In this document: positions 28,195-37,841 of the stretch, one piece after another
How positions within the stretch are numbered: position 1 is the first letter of the stretch
Layout of the letters: each line of letters starts with the position of its first letter
Source of the DNA: Vallitalea sp.
GTDB lineage: Bacteria; Bacillota; Clostridia; Lachnospirales; Vallitaleaceae
DNA: 64,000 bases
Assembly: GCA_025210235.1 (NCBI GenBank)
Contig: JAOASG010000024.1
Span: 1-64,000 of the forward strand
Reading direction: 5' to 3'
The notes under the pieces: generated by a model
Databases searched by the model: none
What the model was told of the DNA's origin: nothing
Seen by the model: the letters and a program-made list of their open reading frames with translations, nothing else
Translations under genes and position numbers: made by a program

Positions 28195-30648
28195 ATGCAA
28201 ATTAAAACAACATATCGAATAGACGGCATGAATTGTGCAGCTTGTTCATCAAATGTAGAACGTATAACTAAGAAATTAGAGGGAGTTAATTCAGTAAGTG
28301 TTAACCTCAATACTAAAAAAATGCAAATTGAATATGATAATCAAAAAATTTCAAAAAATAAGATTTTTACTAAGATAGAAAAGGCTGGGTTTATACCATC
28401 TGATGATATTGAGGAAAAAAAGGTTGTTATACCAATTGAAGGTATGAGATGTGCAGCGTGTGCTAATACTGTTGAAAAAGCAATTTTAAAATTAGATGGA
28501 ATTACTGAAGTTACTATTAACACACTAGTAAACAAAGCTTATATAACATATGATGCAAAAAAAGTAAGGTTGTCAGAGATTAAAAGAGCAATAGTTAAAG
28601 CAGGATTTCAACCTAAGGAAATAGAACGTGAAGTTACTAATGAAATAGACAAATCCCAAAAATCCGAAGAAGATATAATGTGGTTTCGGTTTAGAATTGC
28701 AATAGGATTTGTTATTCCATTACTATATATTTCAATGGGGCATATGATTGGTCTACCAATACCTAGATTTCTTAATCCCATGAATAATCCACTTAATTTT
28801 GCTATTGCACAATTTATATTATTAATTCCAATTGTGATTGTTGGACGTCACTTTTATAGTAGAGGTTTTAAAACTCTATTTAAAGGGCATCCCAATATGG
28901 ACTCTCTTATAGCTGTAGGAACATCAGCTGCTATAATATATGGTATAGTAGCAACATATCAAATAGCTATTGGACAAGTTCATTATGTGCATGATTTGTA
29001 CATTGAATCTGCTGGAACTATTATTGCATTAATTATGCTAGGGAAATCTCTAGAACATAGGTCAAAAGGAAAGGCTTCAGATGCAATTAAGAAACTTATG
29101 GGACTACGACCAAAAGAAGCGATAGTATTACATGGTGAAGAAGAAATATGTATACCTATTGATGAAGTCGAAGTTGGAGATATTGTACTTGTAAAGCCTG
29201 GGGAGAAGATACCTGTTGATGGGCGTGTAATAGAAGGAAGTAGTTCTGTAGATGAATCAATGATTAGTGGTGAAAGTATACCAGTTGAAAAAAAAGTTGG
29301 AAGTAATGTAATAGGAGCTAGTATTAATAAAAATGGGCTTTTAAAAATCAAAACTACACATGTAGGGCAAGAAACAGCGCTCGCTAAGATTATTGAATTA
29401 GTAGAACAAGCACAAGGTTCAAAAGCTCCTATTGCAAAACTTGCAGATATTATTGCTGGTTACTTTGTACCTATCGTAATAACTATTGCTATTTTATCAG
29501 GTTTAGGATGGTATTTAGCAGAAGGAGATTTAGAACTCACACTAAGAGTTTTTATTTCAGTACTAGTTATTGCTTGCCCTTGTGCACTAGGACTTGCCAC
29601 GCCAACAGCTATTATGGTTGGAACAGGAAAAGGTGCGGATGAAGGTGTATTAATAAAAAGTGGTGTTGCATTAGAGACAGCACATAAAATAGATACTATA
29701 GTATTTGATAAGACAGGAACGATTACTGAAGGAAAACCTATTGTAACAGATTTTATTGTTAATAATTATGAAGAGAAAGAAGTTCTTAAATGGATTGCTT
29801 CAGCAGAAAAAGGTTCAGAACATCCATTAGGAGAAGCTATAGTAAATAAAGCACATACAGAAAAAATAGAACTCATTAATAATATTAAGTCATTTAAAGC
29901 AATATCTGGACAAGGTATAAAAGCCATAGTAGAAGGAAAAGAATTATTACTTGGAAATGAAAAAATGATGAGAGCAAATAATATTGAAGAATGTGACTAT
30001 AGTAAAGGACAAAGCTTAGCGTCTCAAGGTAAAACACCAATGTTTATTGCAATAGATAAAATCTATGTAGGTATTATTGCAGTAGCAGACACTGTTAAGG
30101 ATGATAGTAAAAAAGCTATAGAACATCTTAAAAATATGGGCATTCAAGTTGCAATGATAACAGGAGATCATAAAAAAACAGCAGAGGCTATAGCAAAACA
30201 AGTAGGTATTGATTTAGTAATTGCTGAAGTCTTACCAGCTGATAAATCAAAAGAGGTAAAGATACTTCAAGAAAAAGGTTATAAAGTAGCTATGGTTGGT
30301 GATGGAATTAATGATGCTCCAGCACTAGCACAGGCAGATATTGGAATAGCAATAGGGTCTGGGACTGATGTTGCAATGGAATCGGCAGATATTGTATTGA
30401 TGAAGGATAGTATAGTTGATGTAATAAAAGCTATTGAGTTAAGTAAAGCAACTATAAGAAATATTAAACAAAATTTATTTTGGGCTTTTGGATATAATAC
30501 TGTAGGAATTCCAATAGCAGCAGGAATTCTTCATATATTTAATGGACCTCTTCTTAACCCAATGATTGGAGCTGCAGCAATGTCACTTAGCTCGGTTTCT
30601 GTAGTTACTAATGCACTTAGATTAAGAAATTTTAAATCAAAGTTATAA
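28195..30648 (+). CDS. copA: Copper-exporting P1B-type ATPase
   Basis: 817 residues. Two HMA domains with GMNCAAC (Cys14, Cys17) and GMRCAAC (near 85) bind Cu(I) and deliver it. Eight membrane segments include the CPC site (Cys461-Pro-Cys463 in VIACPCALG). Phosphorylated Asp505 is in [11 protein letters not shown]; the HPLGEA motif and [10 protein letters not shown] follow. It exports Cu(I) across the cell membrane. Second gene after the HTH protein. No copper chaperone (copZ) or csoR lies nearby. Confidence 0.96.
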   Translation: MQIKTTYRIDGMNCAACSSNVERITKKLEGVNSVSVNLNTKKMQIEYDNQKISKNKIFTKIEKAGFIPSDDIEEKKVVIPIEGMRCAACANTVEKAILKLDGITEVTINTLVNKAYITYDAKKVRLSEIKRAIVKAGFQPKEIEREVTNEIDKSQKSEEDIMWFRFRIAIGFVIPLLYISMGHMIGLPIPRFLNPMNNPLNFAIAQFILLIPIVIVGRHFYSRGFKTLFKGHPNMDSLIAVGTSAAIIYGIVATYQIAIGQVHYVHDLYIESAGTIIALIMLGKSLEHRSKGKASDAIKKLMGLRPKEAIVLHGEEEICIPIDEVEVGDIVLVKPGEKIPVDGRVIEGSSSVDESMISGESIPVEKKVGSNVIGASINKNGLLKIKTTHVGQETALAKIIELVEQAQGSKAPIAKLADIIAGYFVPIVITIAILSGLGWYLAEGDLELTLRVFISVLVIACPCALGLATPTAIMVGTGKGADEGVLIKSGVALETAHKIDTIVFDKTGTITEGKPIVTDFIVNNYEEKEVLKWIASAEKGSEHPLGEAIVNKAHTEKIELINNIKSFKAISGQGIKAIVEGKELLLGNEKMMRANNIEECDYSKGQSLASQGKTPMFIAIDKIYVGIIAVADTVKDDSKKAIEHLKNMGIQVAMITGDHKKTAEAIAKQVGIDLVIAEVLPADKSKEVKILQEKGYKVAMVGDGINDAPALAQADIGIAIGSGTDVAMESADIVLMKDSIVDVIKAIELSKATIRNIKQNLFWAFGYNTVGIPIAAGILHIFNGPLLNPMIGAAAMSLSSVSVVTNALRLRNFKSKL

Positions 30649-30699
30649 TTAAATTATGATTTAAATAAAATTAATAAAAAATAGGATTACAAATAAAAT

Positions 30700-30731
30700 A
30701 AGATATTATAAAAATGTGATTATAATATCTT
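30700..30731. terminator. 12-bp hairpin between copA and a convergent gene
   Basis: AAGATATTATAA and TTATAATATCTT form a perfect stem with an 8-nt loop, with A-rich and T-rich flanks, so it can work in both directions. Confidence 0.8.
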
Positions 30732-30771
30732 GTTTTATTTAAGTTTAACCAAAATGGATATTTAAAATCTA

Positions 30772-31251
30772 TTATATAAATTTTATTGTTTGCGATAAAG
30801 GGAGTATATAATCCTTGTGAGCCCAAAAGATAAGATAATTAAAATCTACATCATCAATTTTAATAGGAGTTGGATATTTTATAATTAATCCGGCTTGATT
30901 TTCTGTTAATTCTGGTTGATCTTTAGAAGGAAGAATTAATTTTGCAGGTTGATTTGATATGGTTTTATTTATAATTTTAGGATTTGTCCCATAGGGGTTA
31001 CTAGAGTGATTTGCGTCTAATTCTGTGACTTGTTCTAAAGTTAAATTTCCTCCAGATATAGCATCAAAGCTGAAATAACCATCATTGTTTCCATATCTAA
31101 ATTGATACTTTGGATTTTTTTGCCATGTTTTTGGATATTTAAAAGTAATATGATATGGTATATCTTTATATTCTATCCAATCATTATTTTCTGCAACAGT
31201 TAGTTTTGGTTTGAAATTTAAAATAAGCAAGATGATTAATTTTTTTAACAT
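30772..31251 (-). CDS. Small secreted protein of unknown function
   Basis: 159 residues. A hydrophobic N-terminus (KKLIILLILNF) leads to a possible cleavage site near TVAEN; there is no lipobox. The mature part begins WIEYKDIPYHITFKYPKTWQ, a pattern seen in small secreted Firmicutes domains of PsbP/Mog1 type, and ends FWAHKDYILPLSQTIKFI. No catalytic motif is visible. It is a lone gene, convergent with copA. The family link is tentative. Confidence 0.6.
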   Translation of the reverse strand: MLKKLIILLILNFKPKLTVAENNDWIEYKDIPYHITFKYPKTWQKNPKYQFRYGNNDGYFSFDAISGGNLTLEQVTELDANHSSNPYGTNPKIINKTISNQPAKLILPSKDQPELTENQAGLIIKYPTPIKIDDVDFNYLIFWAHKDYILPLSQTIKFI

Positions 31252-31382
31252 TCTATTGACTCCTATCTAAATATAGTCCATTATTTAGTTGATTTGAATT
31301 ATATTTTTATTATCTTATTAAAATATAGTATTAAAATTAAATAATATAACTAGGGAATAGAATTAATATAAATAAATTATAG

Positions 31383-31414
31383 TTGACAGAAACGTTTAGT
31401 TGGTATACGATATA
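31383..31414 (+). promoter_or_regulatory. marR promoter with candidate MarR operator
   Basis: TTGACA (31383-31388) is followed 15 bp later by TATACG (31404-31409). AACGT-N8-TATACGATATA (31391-31414) covers the spacer and -10 and recurs with the same N8 gap at 31885-31908. A shared operator for auto- and operon control is likely. Confidence 0.65.
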
Positions 31415-31417
31415 TTC

Positions 31418-31867
31418 ATGAATAATAAAATGGAAGTAGTAATAGAAAAGTTTATGACAATGACAGAGAAAATATCAGGTAGCGGTAAAAAACCTCGTAA
31501 ATTTGGAACAGATGTAGATATATATAGAAGTGAAATTCATATTATAAACCTCATTGGGAATTATTCAAATTTACATGTTTCAGAAATAGCTAGAAAGTTT
31601 GGTGTTACAAAAGGAGCAATATCACAAACGCTTAAAAAATTAGAAAGGAAGGGGTTAGTTAAAAAACATCTTGATGAAGCTAATAATACAAGATTATTAG
31701 TTTGTTTAACAGATAAAGGACAAAAAGCATATATAAATCATAAGTTAGACCATAATAAAATGGATAAAGATATGTTCTCATATTTAGAAGGCTTAGATGA
31801 AAATGAATTAGATATAATTATTAATTTTATTGAAAAAACTAGTCAGATGGCAGAAAGACATTTGTAA
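31418..31867 (+). CDS. MarR-family transcriptional regulator
   Basis: 149 residues from ATG 31418. The winged-helix is clear: YRSEIHIINLIGNYSNLHVS, then EIARKFGVTKGAISQTLKKL and a basic wing. The first domain helix has KISGSGKKPRKFGTDVDIYR. The start lies about 9 bp after the -10 box, and neither ATG 31418 nor ATG 31430 has a ribosome site, so the mRNA may be leaderless. It precedes two ABC exporter genes whose promoter carries the same operator-like motif. Confidence 0.88.
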   Translation: MNNKMEVVIEKFMTMTEKISGSGKKPRKFGTDVDIYRSEIHIINLIGNYSNLHVSEIARKFGVTKGAISQTLKKLERKGLVKKHLDEANNTRLLVCLTDKGQKAYINHKLDHNKMDKDMFSYLEGLDENELDIIINFIEKTSQMAERHL

Positions 31868-31875
31868 TTATTTTT

Positions 31876-31908
31876 TTTACAACAAACGTATACATACTAT
31901 ACGATATA
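31876..31908 (+). promoter_or_regulatory. ABC-exporter promoter with second MarR operator copy
   Basis: TTTACA (31876-31881), 16 bp, TATACG (31898-31903). AACGT-N8-TATACGATATA at 31885-31908 matches the marR promoter copy in both halves and in spacing. Confidence 0.65.
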
Positions 31909-32054
31909 AAAATCCTGCTAAGGTTTCCGGGCATATGGCAGATTTGGTAGAATAACGAGGAGAAGTCACTTTATTCTAATGAAAATGAGCATCAGAATCA
32001 ATAAAATACTATATTCCATTAAAATGCATACAGCATAATTACAAGGAGGTCATT
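31909..32054 (+). promoter_or_regulatory. Long, possibly structured leader of the ABC exporter operon
   Basis: About 145 nt of untranslated leader. TAGAATAA (31948-31955) pairs with TTATTCTA (31971-31978), and CTGC/GCAG can pair around 31917-31941. The segment is richer in G and C than its surroundings. No known riboswitch consensus is recognised. AAGGAGG precedes the first ABC gene. Confidence 0.4.
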
Positions 32055-33794
32055 ATGAAACAAAGTAGTACAATTTCTGTAAAAGAGTATAAAAAAGGAA
32101 GTTTATCATCACGAATATTTATGGCTATTAGTGTTTTTTCTGGAATAATACCATTTATTATTATTCTAAGAATAATAGCTTTGCTTTCTAATAATCAAAT
32201 AACTATTAAATTAATAGTAGAACTTGGTGTAGTGATAATTGTTTGTCAAGTAAGTAAAGCTGTATTTTATGGATTATCCATGTGGAAAGCACATGATTTT
32301 GCTTACACTACATTATCTGAAATTAGATTAAATATAATAAATCATTTAAAGAAGCTTTCCATTCAGTTTTTTCAAAATAGAAAAATAGGTGATTTAACTA
32401 ATATAATTAATCATGAGGTAGATCAAACAGAGTTATATTTGGCTCATGGGTTACCAGAAATAACAATTGCAACATTAATTCCAATAACAATATTTATTTG
32501 CTTATTAATAATAGATTGGAGACTTTCACTTGCATTAGTTTCAACTGTACCATTAGTATTCTTATATCAAAAACTTCTTAATAGACTAATTGCAGATAAA
32601 TTTATGAAATATGCTATAAGTACAAAAAAGATGTCGGAAGATTTAATTGAATATATTTCTACTATTTCAGTAGTTAAAGCTTTTAGTAAAGAGGAACGAA
32701 AAACAAAAAAAGTATTAGATAGTATGAACAATTATATGTCATGGGTAAAAAATATGACAGTTAGTATATCTTTCCCTATGTCCTTCTCTATAATGCTTAT
32801 GGAAGGTGGGCTAGTTGTATTGGCAATTGTAGGTTCATTATTATTAAAAAATAATAAAATAGATGTAAATACTTTTATATTAGCTATAATTTTAGGAGGA
32901 ATTTTTAGTAATACCTTTGCTAAATTTACTACATTCCATCATATAAGTATTGTCTTTAAAAATGCATTAGGTAGGATTAATTCTATATTGAGTGTTAACC
33001 CAATAAATAATAACACTATTAGCAGAAACTTAGAATCGGGAAAAATAGAATTTCAGAATGTAGATTTTAGCTACGAGGGACATAAGAAAAATTTAGATAA
33101 TATTAATATAACATTTAAGGAACATTCTGTGAATGCAATTATAGGGGCATCTGGTTCTGGTAAAACAACTATTGCAAATTTAATAATGGGGTTTTGGAGA
33201 ACTGATAGTGGATTAATAACTATAAATGGTAAAGACATTAATAAAATGAGTGAATATGATTTATCAAATTTAGTTTCAATAGTACAACAAGATGCATTTT
33301 TATTTAATTTGAGTATAGAAGAAAATATAAAGATTGGTAAGAAAAATGCAAGTAAAAAAGAAGTAATAGAAGCGGCAAAAAAAGCTCAAATTCATGATAT
33401 GATAATGAGTCTACCGAAAGGATATAAAACAATAGTAGGAGAATCTGGCGCAAAGTTATCAGGTGGTGAGAGACAAAGAATTTCTATAGCGCGTATGATT
33501 TTAAAAAATGCTCCAATAATTATTTTGGATGAAGCCACATCTGCAATTGATTCAGCTAACGAATATCTTATTAAAAAAGCGATAGAAAACTTAGGTAAAA
33601 ATAAAACGATTATTACAATTGCACATCATTTAAATACCATAATAAATGCAGATCAAATAGTTGTTATGGAAAATGGGAAGATTGTAGGGAAAGGAACTCA
33701 TAAAGAATTATTAAAACAAAATCAGCTATATAAAAAAATGATTATAGAACAAAATCTTGTTGATAATTGGGAAATAAAGGAGGGTATAAGTTAA
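32055..33794 (+). CDS. ABC exporter half-transporter A (fused membrane and ATPase domains)
   Basis: 579 residues: six membrane helices (about 15-310), then a nucleotide-binding domain with GASGSGKTTI, Q-loop VQQDAFLF, signature LSGGERQRISIARMI, DEATSAIDSA and AHHLN. It pairs with the next gene as a heterodimer. MarR-linked pairs of this type export drugs, lipids or peptides, and some relatives act in siderophore handling; the substrate is open. Its stop overlaps the next start by one base. Confidence 0.9.
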   Translation: MKQSSTISVKEYKKGSLSSRIFMAISVFSGIIPFIIILRIIALLSNNQITIKLIVELGVVIIVCQVSKAVFYGLSMWKAHDFAYTTLSEIRLNIINHLKKLSIQFFQNRKIGDLTNIINHEVDQTELYLAHGLPEITIATLIPITIFICLLIIDWRLSLALVSTVPLVFLYQKLLNRLIADKFMKYAISTKKMSEDLIEYISTISVVKAFSKEERKTKKVLDSMNNYMSWVKNMTVSISFPMSFSIMLMEGGLVVLAIVGSLLLKNNKIDVNTFILAIILGGIFSNTFAKFTTFHHISIVFKNALGRINSILSVNPINNNTISRNLESGKIEFQNVDFSYEGHKKNLDNINITFKEHSVNAIIGASGSGKTTIANLIMGFWRTDSGLITINGKDINKMSEYDLSNLVSIVQQDAFLFNLSIEENIKIGKKNASKKEVIEAAKKAQIHDMIMSLPKGYKTIVGESGAKLSGGERQRISIARMILKNAPIIILDEATSAIDSANEYLIKKAIENLGKNKTIITIAHHLNTIINADQIVVMENGKIVGKGTHKELLKQNQLYKKMIIEQNLVDNWEIKEGIS

Positions 33795-35521
33795 TGATAT
33801 CAAACATATTAGGATATACGACAAAAAAAGGAAAAGGCATGTTAATTGTATCAATAATATTTTTTACTTTAAAATCATTATTAAATGCAGCAATGACAAT
33901 AGTTATTTTGAATATGATTCAAAACATAGTATCAAGAGAAATGAATGATCTATTAAAATATTGGTTATTGCTAATTGCTATTATAATTTTAAAAGGAATA
34001 TTTAATACAATTGCCGATTTAGCAAAACATTTAAGTGGATTTGAAATTGCAGCTAAGATTAGAGAAAAGGTCGTTGTTAGGTTAAAACAGTTTTCTTTAG
34101 GATTTTATAATAAAGAAAGGCTTGGTGAAATCAGTACTATAATTCACAAAGATGTAGATAATATTGAGATGATTACTGCACATATGTGGTCGAGAATGTT
34201 TAGTGATATTATAGTTGCTTTTATTATTGGAGGGACACTTTTTAGTATTAATTGGAAGATGGGCCTTGCTATGGTATCATTTATACCTTTAGGAATATTA
34301 CTATTGATTTTTGGAATAAAATCAACTACTAAAGTAGAAAAAGAGACACAAGATGATTTAGCAGAAATGGTTAGCTTGTTTGTAGAGTATACAAAAGGAA
34401 TAACTTTATTAAAAGCTTTTAATAAAAGTGAAACATTTGAAAATAAATTAAAATCTAGTACAGTAAAATTTGGAGAAAGTAGTAAAAAATTATCTAAATC
34501 TGTTGCTAAATATTTAGGTGAATATTTTGTGTTCTTAGAAATTTCATTTGCTATTATGGCGATTGTTGGTGCTATTATGGTGTTTTATAATCAATTAACC
34601 ATACCTAACTATATAATATTTATTATTTTTAGTAAAGAATTTTATAATCCATTTAATAATATTGAATCATATTGGCTTAATTACATTAAGGTAAAAGATA
34701 GTTATGGAAGAGTTATGGGAGTATTAAACACCCCAATAATTGAAACAACTTCAAATCCAGTGAAAATTAGTAAACTAGATATTGAATTCAATAATGTTGA
34801 TTTTAGTTATGAAGAAGATGAGTTTCAAATGAAAGACATTAATTTAGGTATAGAAGAAGGAAGTATGGTAGCTTTAGTAGGCCCCTCTGGTTCAGGAAAA
34901 ACTACGATTACTAATTTGATTTTAAGGTTTTATGAGCCTCAAAGAGGTACTATAAATATAGGTGGAGTAGATATTAAAGATATTGATTATGACGATTTAT
35001 TATCAAATATAAGTATTGTAATGCAAAATGTTGTTTTATTCTCAGATACAATCTATGATAATATAAAAGTAGGTAATAATACTGCAACTAAAGAAGAAGT
35101 AATTAAGGCAGCTAAAAAAGCTATGATACACGACTTTATTATGAGTTTACCAGAAGGATATGATACTAAATTAGGAGAAAATGGGGTAGGATTATCTGGT
35201 GGACAGAAACAGAGATTATCAATAGCTAGAGCGTTTTTAAAAGATTCTCCAATTGTTATACTTGATGAAATGACAAGTAATGTTGATCCAATAAATGAAA
35301 GAAAAATTCAAAAAGCTATAAGTAAGTTGGCAAAGAATCGAACAGTTATTGTAGTAGCACATCATTTGAAGAGTATTAAAAATGCAGACAAAATTGTTGT
35401 GTTTGAAAAAGGTAAAATAGTTGAGGTAGGCAATCACAATGATTTACTAGAAAAAAGTGGGTTATATAAAGAACTATGGGATGCTCAAAAAAATGCTCAT
35501 ATATGTCATTTATCTGCATAA
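33794..35521 (+). CDS. ABC exporter half-transporter B (fused membrane and ATPase domains)
   Basis: 575 residues from the ATG at 33794 (TAATG overlap with gene A); AAAGGAGGG lies about 10 bp before it, which excludes the TTG at 33767. Six membrane helices are followed by GPSGSGKTTI, VMQNVVLFS, LSGGQKQRLSIARAF and DEMTSNVDP. The catalytic Glu after Walker B is kept and both signatures are canonical, so neither ATP site is degenerate. Terminator at 35557. Confidence 0.9.
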   Translation: MISNILGYTTKKGKGMLIVSIIFFTLKSLLNAAMTIVILNMIQNIVSREMNDLLKYWLLLIAIIILKGIFNTIADLAKHLSGFEIAAKIREKVVVRLKQFSLGFYNKERLGEISTIIHKDVDNIEMITAHMWSRMFSDIIVAFIIGGTLFSINWKMGLAMVSFIPLGILLLIFGIKSTTKVEKETQDDLAEMVSLFVEYTKGITLLKAFNKSETFENKLKSSTVKFGESSKKLSKSVAKYLGEYFVFLEISFAIMAIVGAIMVFYNQLTIPNYIIFIIFSKEFYNPFNNIESYWLNYIKVKDSYGRVMGVLNTPIIETTSNPVKISKLDIEFNNVDFSYEEDEFQMKDINLGIEEGSMVALVGPSGSGKTTITNLILRFYEPQRGTINIGGVDIKDIDYDDLLSNISIVMQNVVLFSDTIYDNIKVGNNTATKEEVIKAAKKAMIHDFIMSLPEGYDTKLGENGVGLSGGQKQRLSIARAFLKDSPIVILDEMTSNVDPINERKIQKAISKLAKNRTVIVVAHHLKSIKNADKIVVFEKGKIVEVGNHNDLLEKSGLYKELWDAQKNAHICHLSA

Positions 35522-35556
35522 ATAATTATTTGAAAAAAGTAAAATTAAGGATTTAT

Positions 35557-35600
35557 ACAAGATATAGTAATCAAAAAAATTGATTGCTATATCTTGTTTC
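35557..35600 (+). terminator. Terminator after the ABC exporter operon
   Basis: ACAAGATATAG pairs with CTATATCTTGT and AATCAA with TTGATT, with one unpaired base on each side, then a short T tract. Confidence 0.82.
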
Positions 35601-35674
35601 CATTATTTAGTAATAGTGATATAATATATAAATATTAAATAATAAAGATTATATTTATAGATAAGGAGAATATA

Positions 35675-36274
35675 ATGAATAAAAAACTTGGATTAATTTC
35701 ATCTATTGTTTTAACAGTTACAGTTATTTTATTTGCATTAGGAATGATTATTGGTAAATCTTATTTATCTTATTTTGTATGTATAATTTTATCTTGGAGT
35801 TACATATTACTTACATGTTCATTAGCTACGGAAGTAATATCAGAAAAAAAGGCTTTCGCTTTTGGAGGGATAGCATTTTCATGTTTGTATGGAGTGATTA
35901 TTAATATTGTATATTATACCCAATTAACAACAGTTGCTAGTAAAACAGCATCTGAGGAGATACTTAATGTTTTATCTTATGAATCACTAGGAAGCCTAAT
36001 GTTTAACTTAAATATTTTTGGATATGGGCTAATGGCAATATCAACATTTCTTATAGGAATGGCTATAACACCAATTACTAGAAATGATAGATGGTTAAAA
36101 AATCTTTTAATGGTACATGGTATATTTGCGCCATCATGTGTAATAATTCCAATGCTTAATGTATTTAAGTCTAATTCATCTGATAGTGATATAATGGGTA
36201 TTGCTGTATTACTTGTGTGGTGTATTTATTTTACTCCTGTTGGAATATTATCAATTTACCATAATAAGCATTAA
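35675..36274 (+). CDS. Integral membrane protein of unknown function
   Basis: 199 residues, about six hydrophobic segments (for example LISSIVLTVTVILFALGMII and LNIFGYGLMAISTFLIGMAI), with short polar loops and a TPITRNDRWLKN loop near 145. No known motif is recognised. AAGGAG precedes the ATG. It has its own transcript unit between a terminator and the FAH-family gene 34 bp downstream, with which it may be cotranscribed. Confidence 0.7.
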   Translation: MNKKLGLISSIVLTVTVILFALGMIIGKSYLSYFVCIILSWSYILLTCSLATEVISEKKAFAFGGIAFSCLYGVIINIVYYTQLTTVASKTASEEILNVLSYESLGSLMFNLNIFGYGLMAISTFLIGMAITPITRNDRWLKNLLMVHGIFAPSCVIIPMLNVFKSNSSDSDIMGIAVLLVWCIYFTPVGILSIYHNKH

Positions 36275-36308
36275 TTAAGAGGCTTTTACTCTTAGAAGGG
36301 GAGATTTT

Positions 36309-37190
36309 ATGTATATATGTACATATGAATATGATGGAAAAAAAACGGTAGGGATACTTAGTAGGGATAAATTATATATTAGTCCTATTTGTAATGTAGT
36401 AGATAGAGGTATTTTGGATATTAATGACGTAATAAATCAATATAATGATAAAGTAAAATTATTAAGTAATAAATTTGATAAATATATCGGGGAACAAATA
36501 CCATTAAATAAAGTTAAAATATGTGCACCAATAGAACATCCCAAAAGAGATATAATATGTTTGGGTAAGAATTACATTGATCATGCATTAGAAGTAAAAG
36601 ATTCCATTGTTAATACTAAGGATATACCAGAATATCCAATTTACTTTACAAAAAGAGCAGATCCTGCAATTGGAACAGGGGATATTATACATAGTCATGA
36701 AGAATTAACTAACCAAATAGATTATGAGGTTGAACTAGCTGTAATAATAGGAAAAAATGGAAGAGATATACCAAAAGAACAAGCCCAAGATTACATCTTT
36801 GGGTATACAATCATTAATGATGTTTCTGCTAGGGATATTCAGAAAAAACATGAACAATGGTTTAGGGGAAAAAGCTTAGCTACATTTTGTCCTATGGGAC
36901 CATTTATAGTTACAAAAGATGAAATTCCTTTTCCAGTAACTTTAGATATTTCAAGTAAAGTTAATAATCATCCTCGCCAATCTTCTAATACAAAGCATAT
37001 GATATTTAATATATCACATATTATCTCAGATATTTCAAGAGGTATGGAATTAAAGGCAGGAGATATTATAATTACTGGAACACCTTCTGGTGTAGGTTTA
37101 GGATTTAAACCACCAAGGTTTTTGAAAAAAGGAGATAAAATAGAATGTACTATAGAAAAAATTGGTACATTAGTTAACTACATTCAGTAG
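36309..37190 (+). CDS. Fumarylacetoacetate hydrolase (FAH) family protein
   Basis: 293 residues. The C-terminal FAH domain (about 75-290) carries ICLGKNYIDHALE, the acidic metal site YEVELAVIIGKNGRDI and YTIINDVSARDIQ, then MGPFIVT and GDIIITGTPSGVGLGF. Members hydrolyse or decarboxylate 2-oxo/acylpyruvate compounds, such as oxaloacetate decarboxylase or 2-hydroxyhepta-2,4-diene-1,7-dioate isomerase. Nothing nearby fixes the substrate. The N-terminal 70 residues are the variable cap usual in this subfamily. Confidence 0.88.
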   Translation: MYICTYEYDGKKTVGILSRDKLYISPICNVVDRGILDINDVINQYNDKVKLLSNKFDKYIGEQIPLNKVKICAPIEHPKRDIICLGKNYIDHALEVKDSIVNTKDIPEYPIYFTKRADPAIGTGDIIHSHEELTNQIDYEVELAVIIGKNGRDIPKEQAQDYIFGYTIINDVSARDIQKKHEQWFRGKSLATFCPMGPFIVTKDEIPFPVTLDISSKVNNHPRQSSNTKHMIFNISHIISDISRGMELKAGDIIITGTPSGVGLGFKPPRFLKKGDKIECTIEKIGTLVNYIQ

Positions 37191-37255
37191 TAAAAACATA
37201 TAATAACTAACTCAACTTTTATACCACAATAATTAGTGTAAAATCTTAGAATCAA

Positions 37256-37300
37256 AAGGCAAAATTTCTGTTTAAAAAAACAGGCTTTGCCTATTTTTTT
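37256..37300 (+). terminator. Terminator after the FAH-family gene
   Basis: AGGCAAA pairs with TTTGCCT, and CTGTTT with AAACAG inside, followed by seven T. Confidence 0.88.
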
Positions 37301-37841
37301 GCGTTAATTTAGTTGCCCATTTTTTATTATTACTTCTGGTGGATTTTATTCGTTAAAGTTTTTGTGTTTTATAACAAGTTTCAATTTGCTTGTCTAGGTT
37401 AATCTATACAAAATAAACACAATACTTAAATCTAATTTATTTTCGTTAAACTTTATTTATGTATGTAATTCATACTAAGTTAATATAAAAATGCTATTTT
37501 TTATGTTTAAAACTAACAAATTGTAATAATAAACAAGTTAATCGTACTTGTATTATATTTTGAAATTGTTGAGATGGAGTAATATTTTATACATAAATAA
37601 CAAAATATATCTTTTGTGAAATTTGTCAGTAAAAATAATGGTCATAGGTCATTATTTAGGAAAAGTGTTGACATTAAAAAAGGAGGTGATATAATGGTGT
37701 TATAACAGAGTTACATCAAAGAAGCAATATAGATTATAATATTGTTGAGTATGTTCGAAAAAATACCTATAATAACTTAATATCAAAACTTAAAGATTTT
37801 TTGAATGTATTCATAAGTGCTATATTTTAGGAGGAATAATT
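37301..37841 (+). promoter_or_regulatory. GntR upstream region with promoter and candidate operator
   Basis: TTGACA (37668-37673), 16 bp, TATAAT (37690-37695) is a good promoter giving a leader of about 135 nt. Just upstream, AATGGTCATAGGTCATT (about 37638-37654) is partly palindromic and could bind the GntR protein. A small CAATAT/ATATTG hairpin lies downstream of the start point. The first 330 bp are AT-rich with nothing recognisable. Confidence 0.55.

Noticed and set aside
33794..35521. Degenerate ATP site in the second ABC half
   Set aside because: DEMTSNVD differs from the usual DEATSALD, but the catalytic Glu, Walker A, signature and His are intact.
37694..37705. Three-codon leader peptide behind AGGAGGTGAT
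   Set aside because: The short ATG frame overlaps the -10 box of the promoter at 37668, so it would lie upstream of the transcript start.
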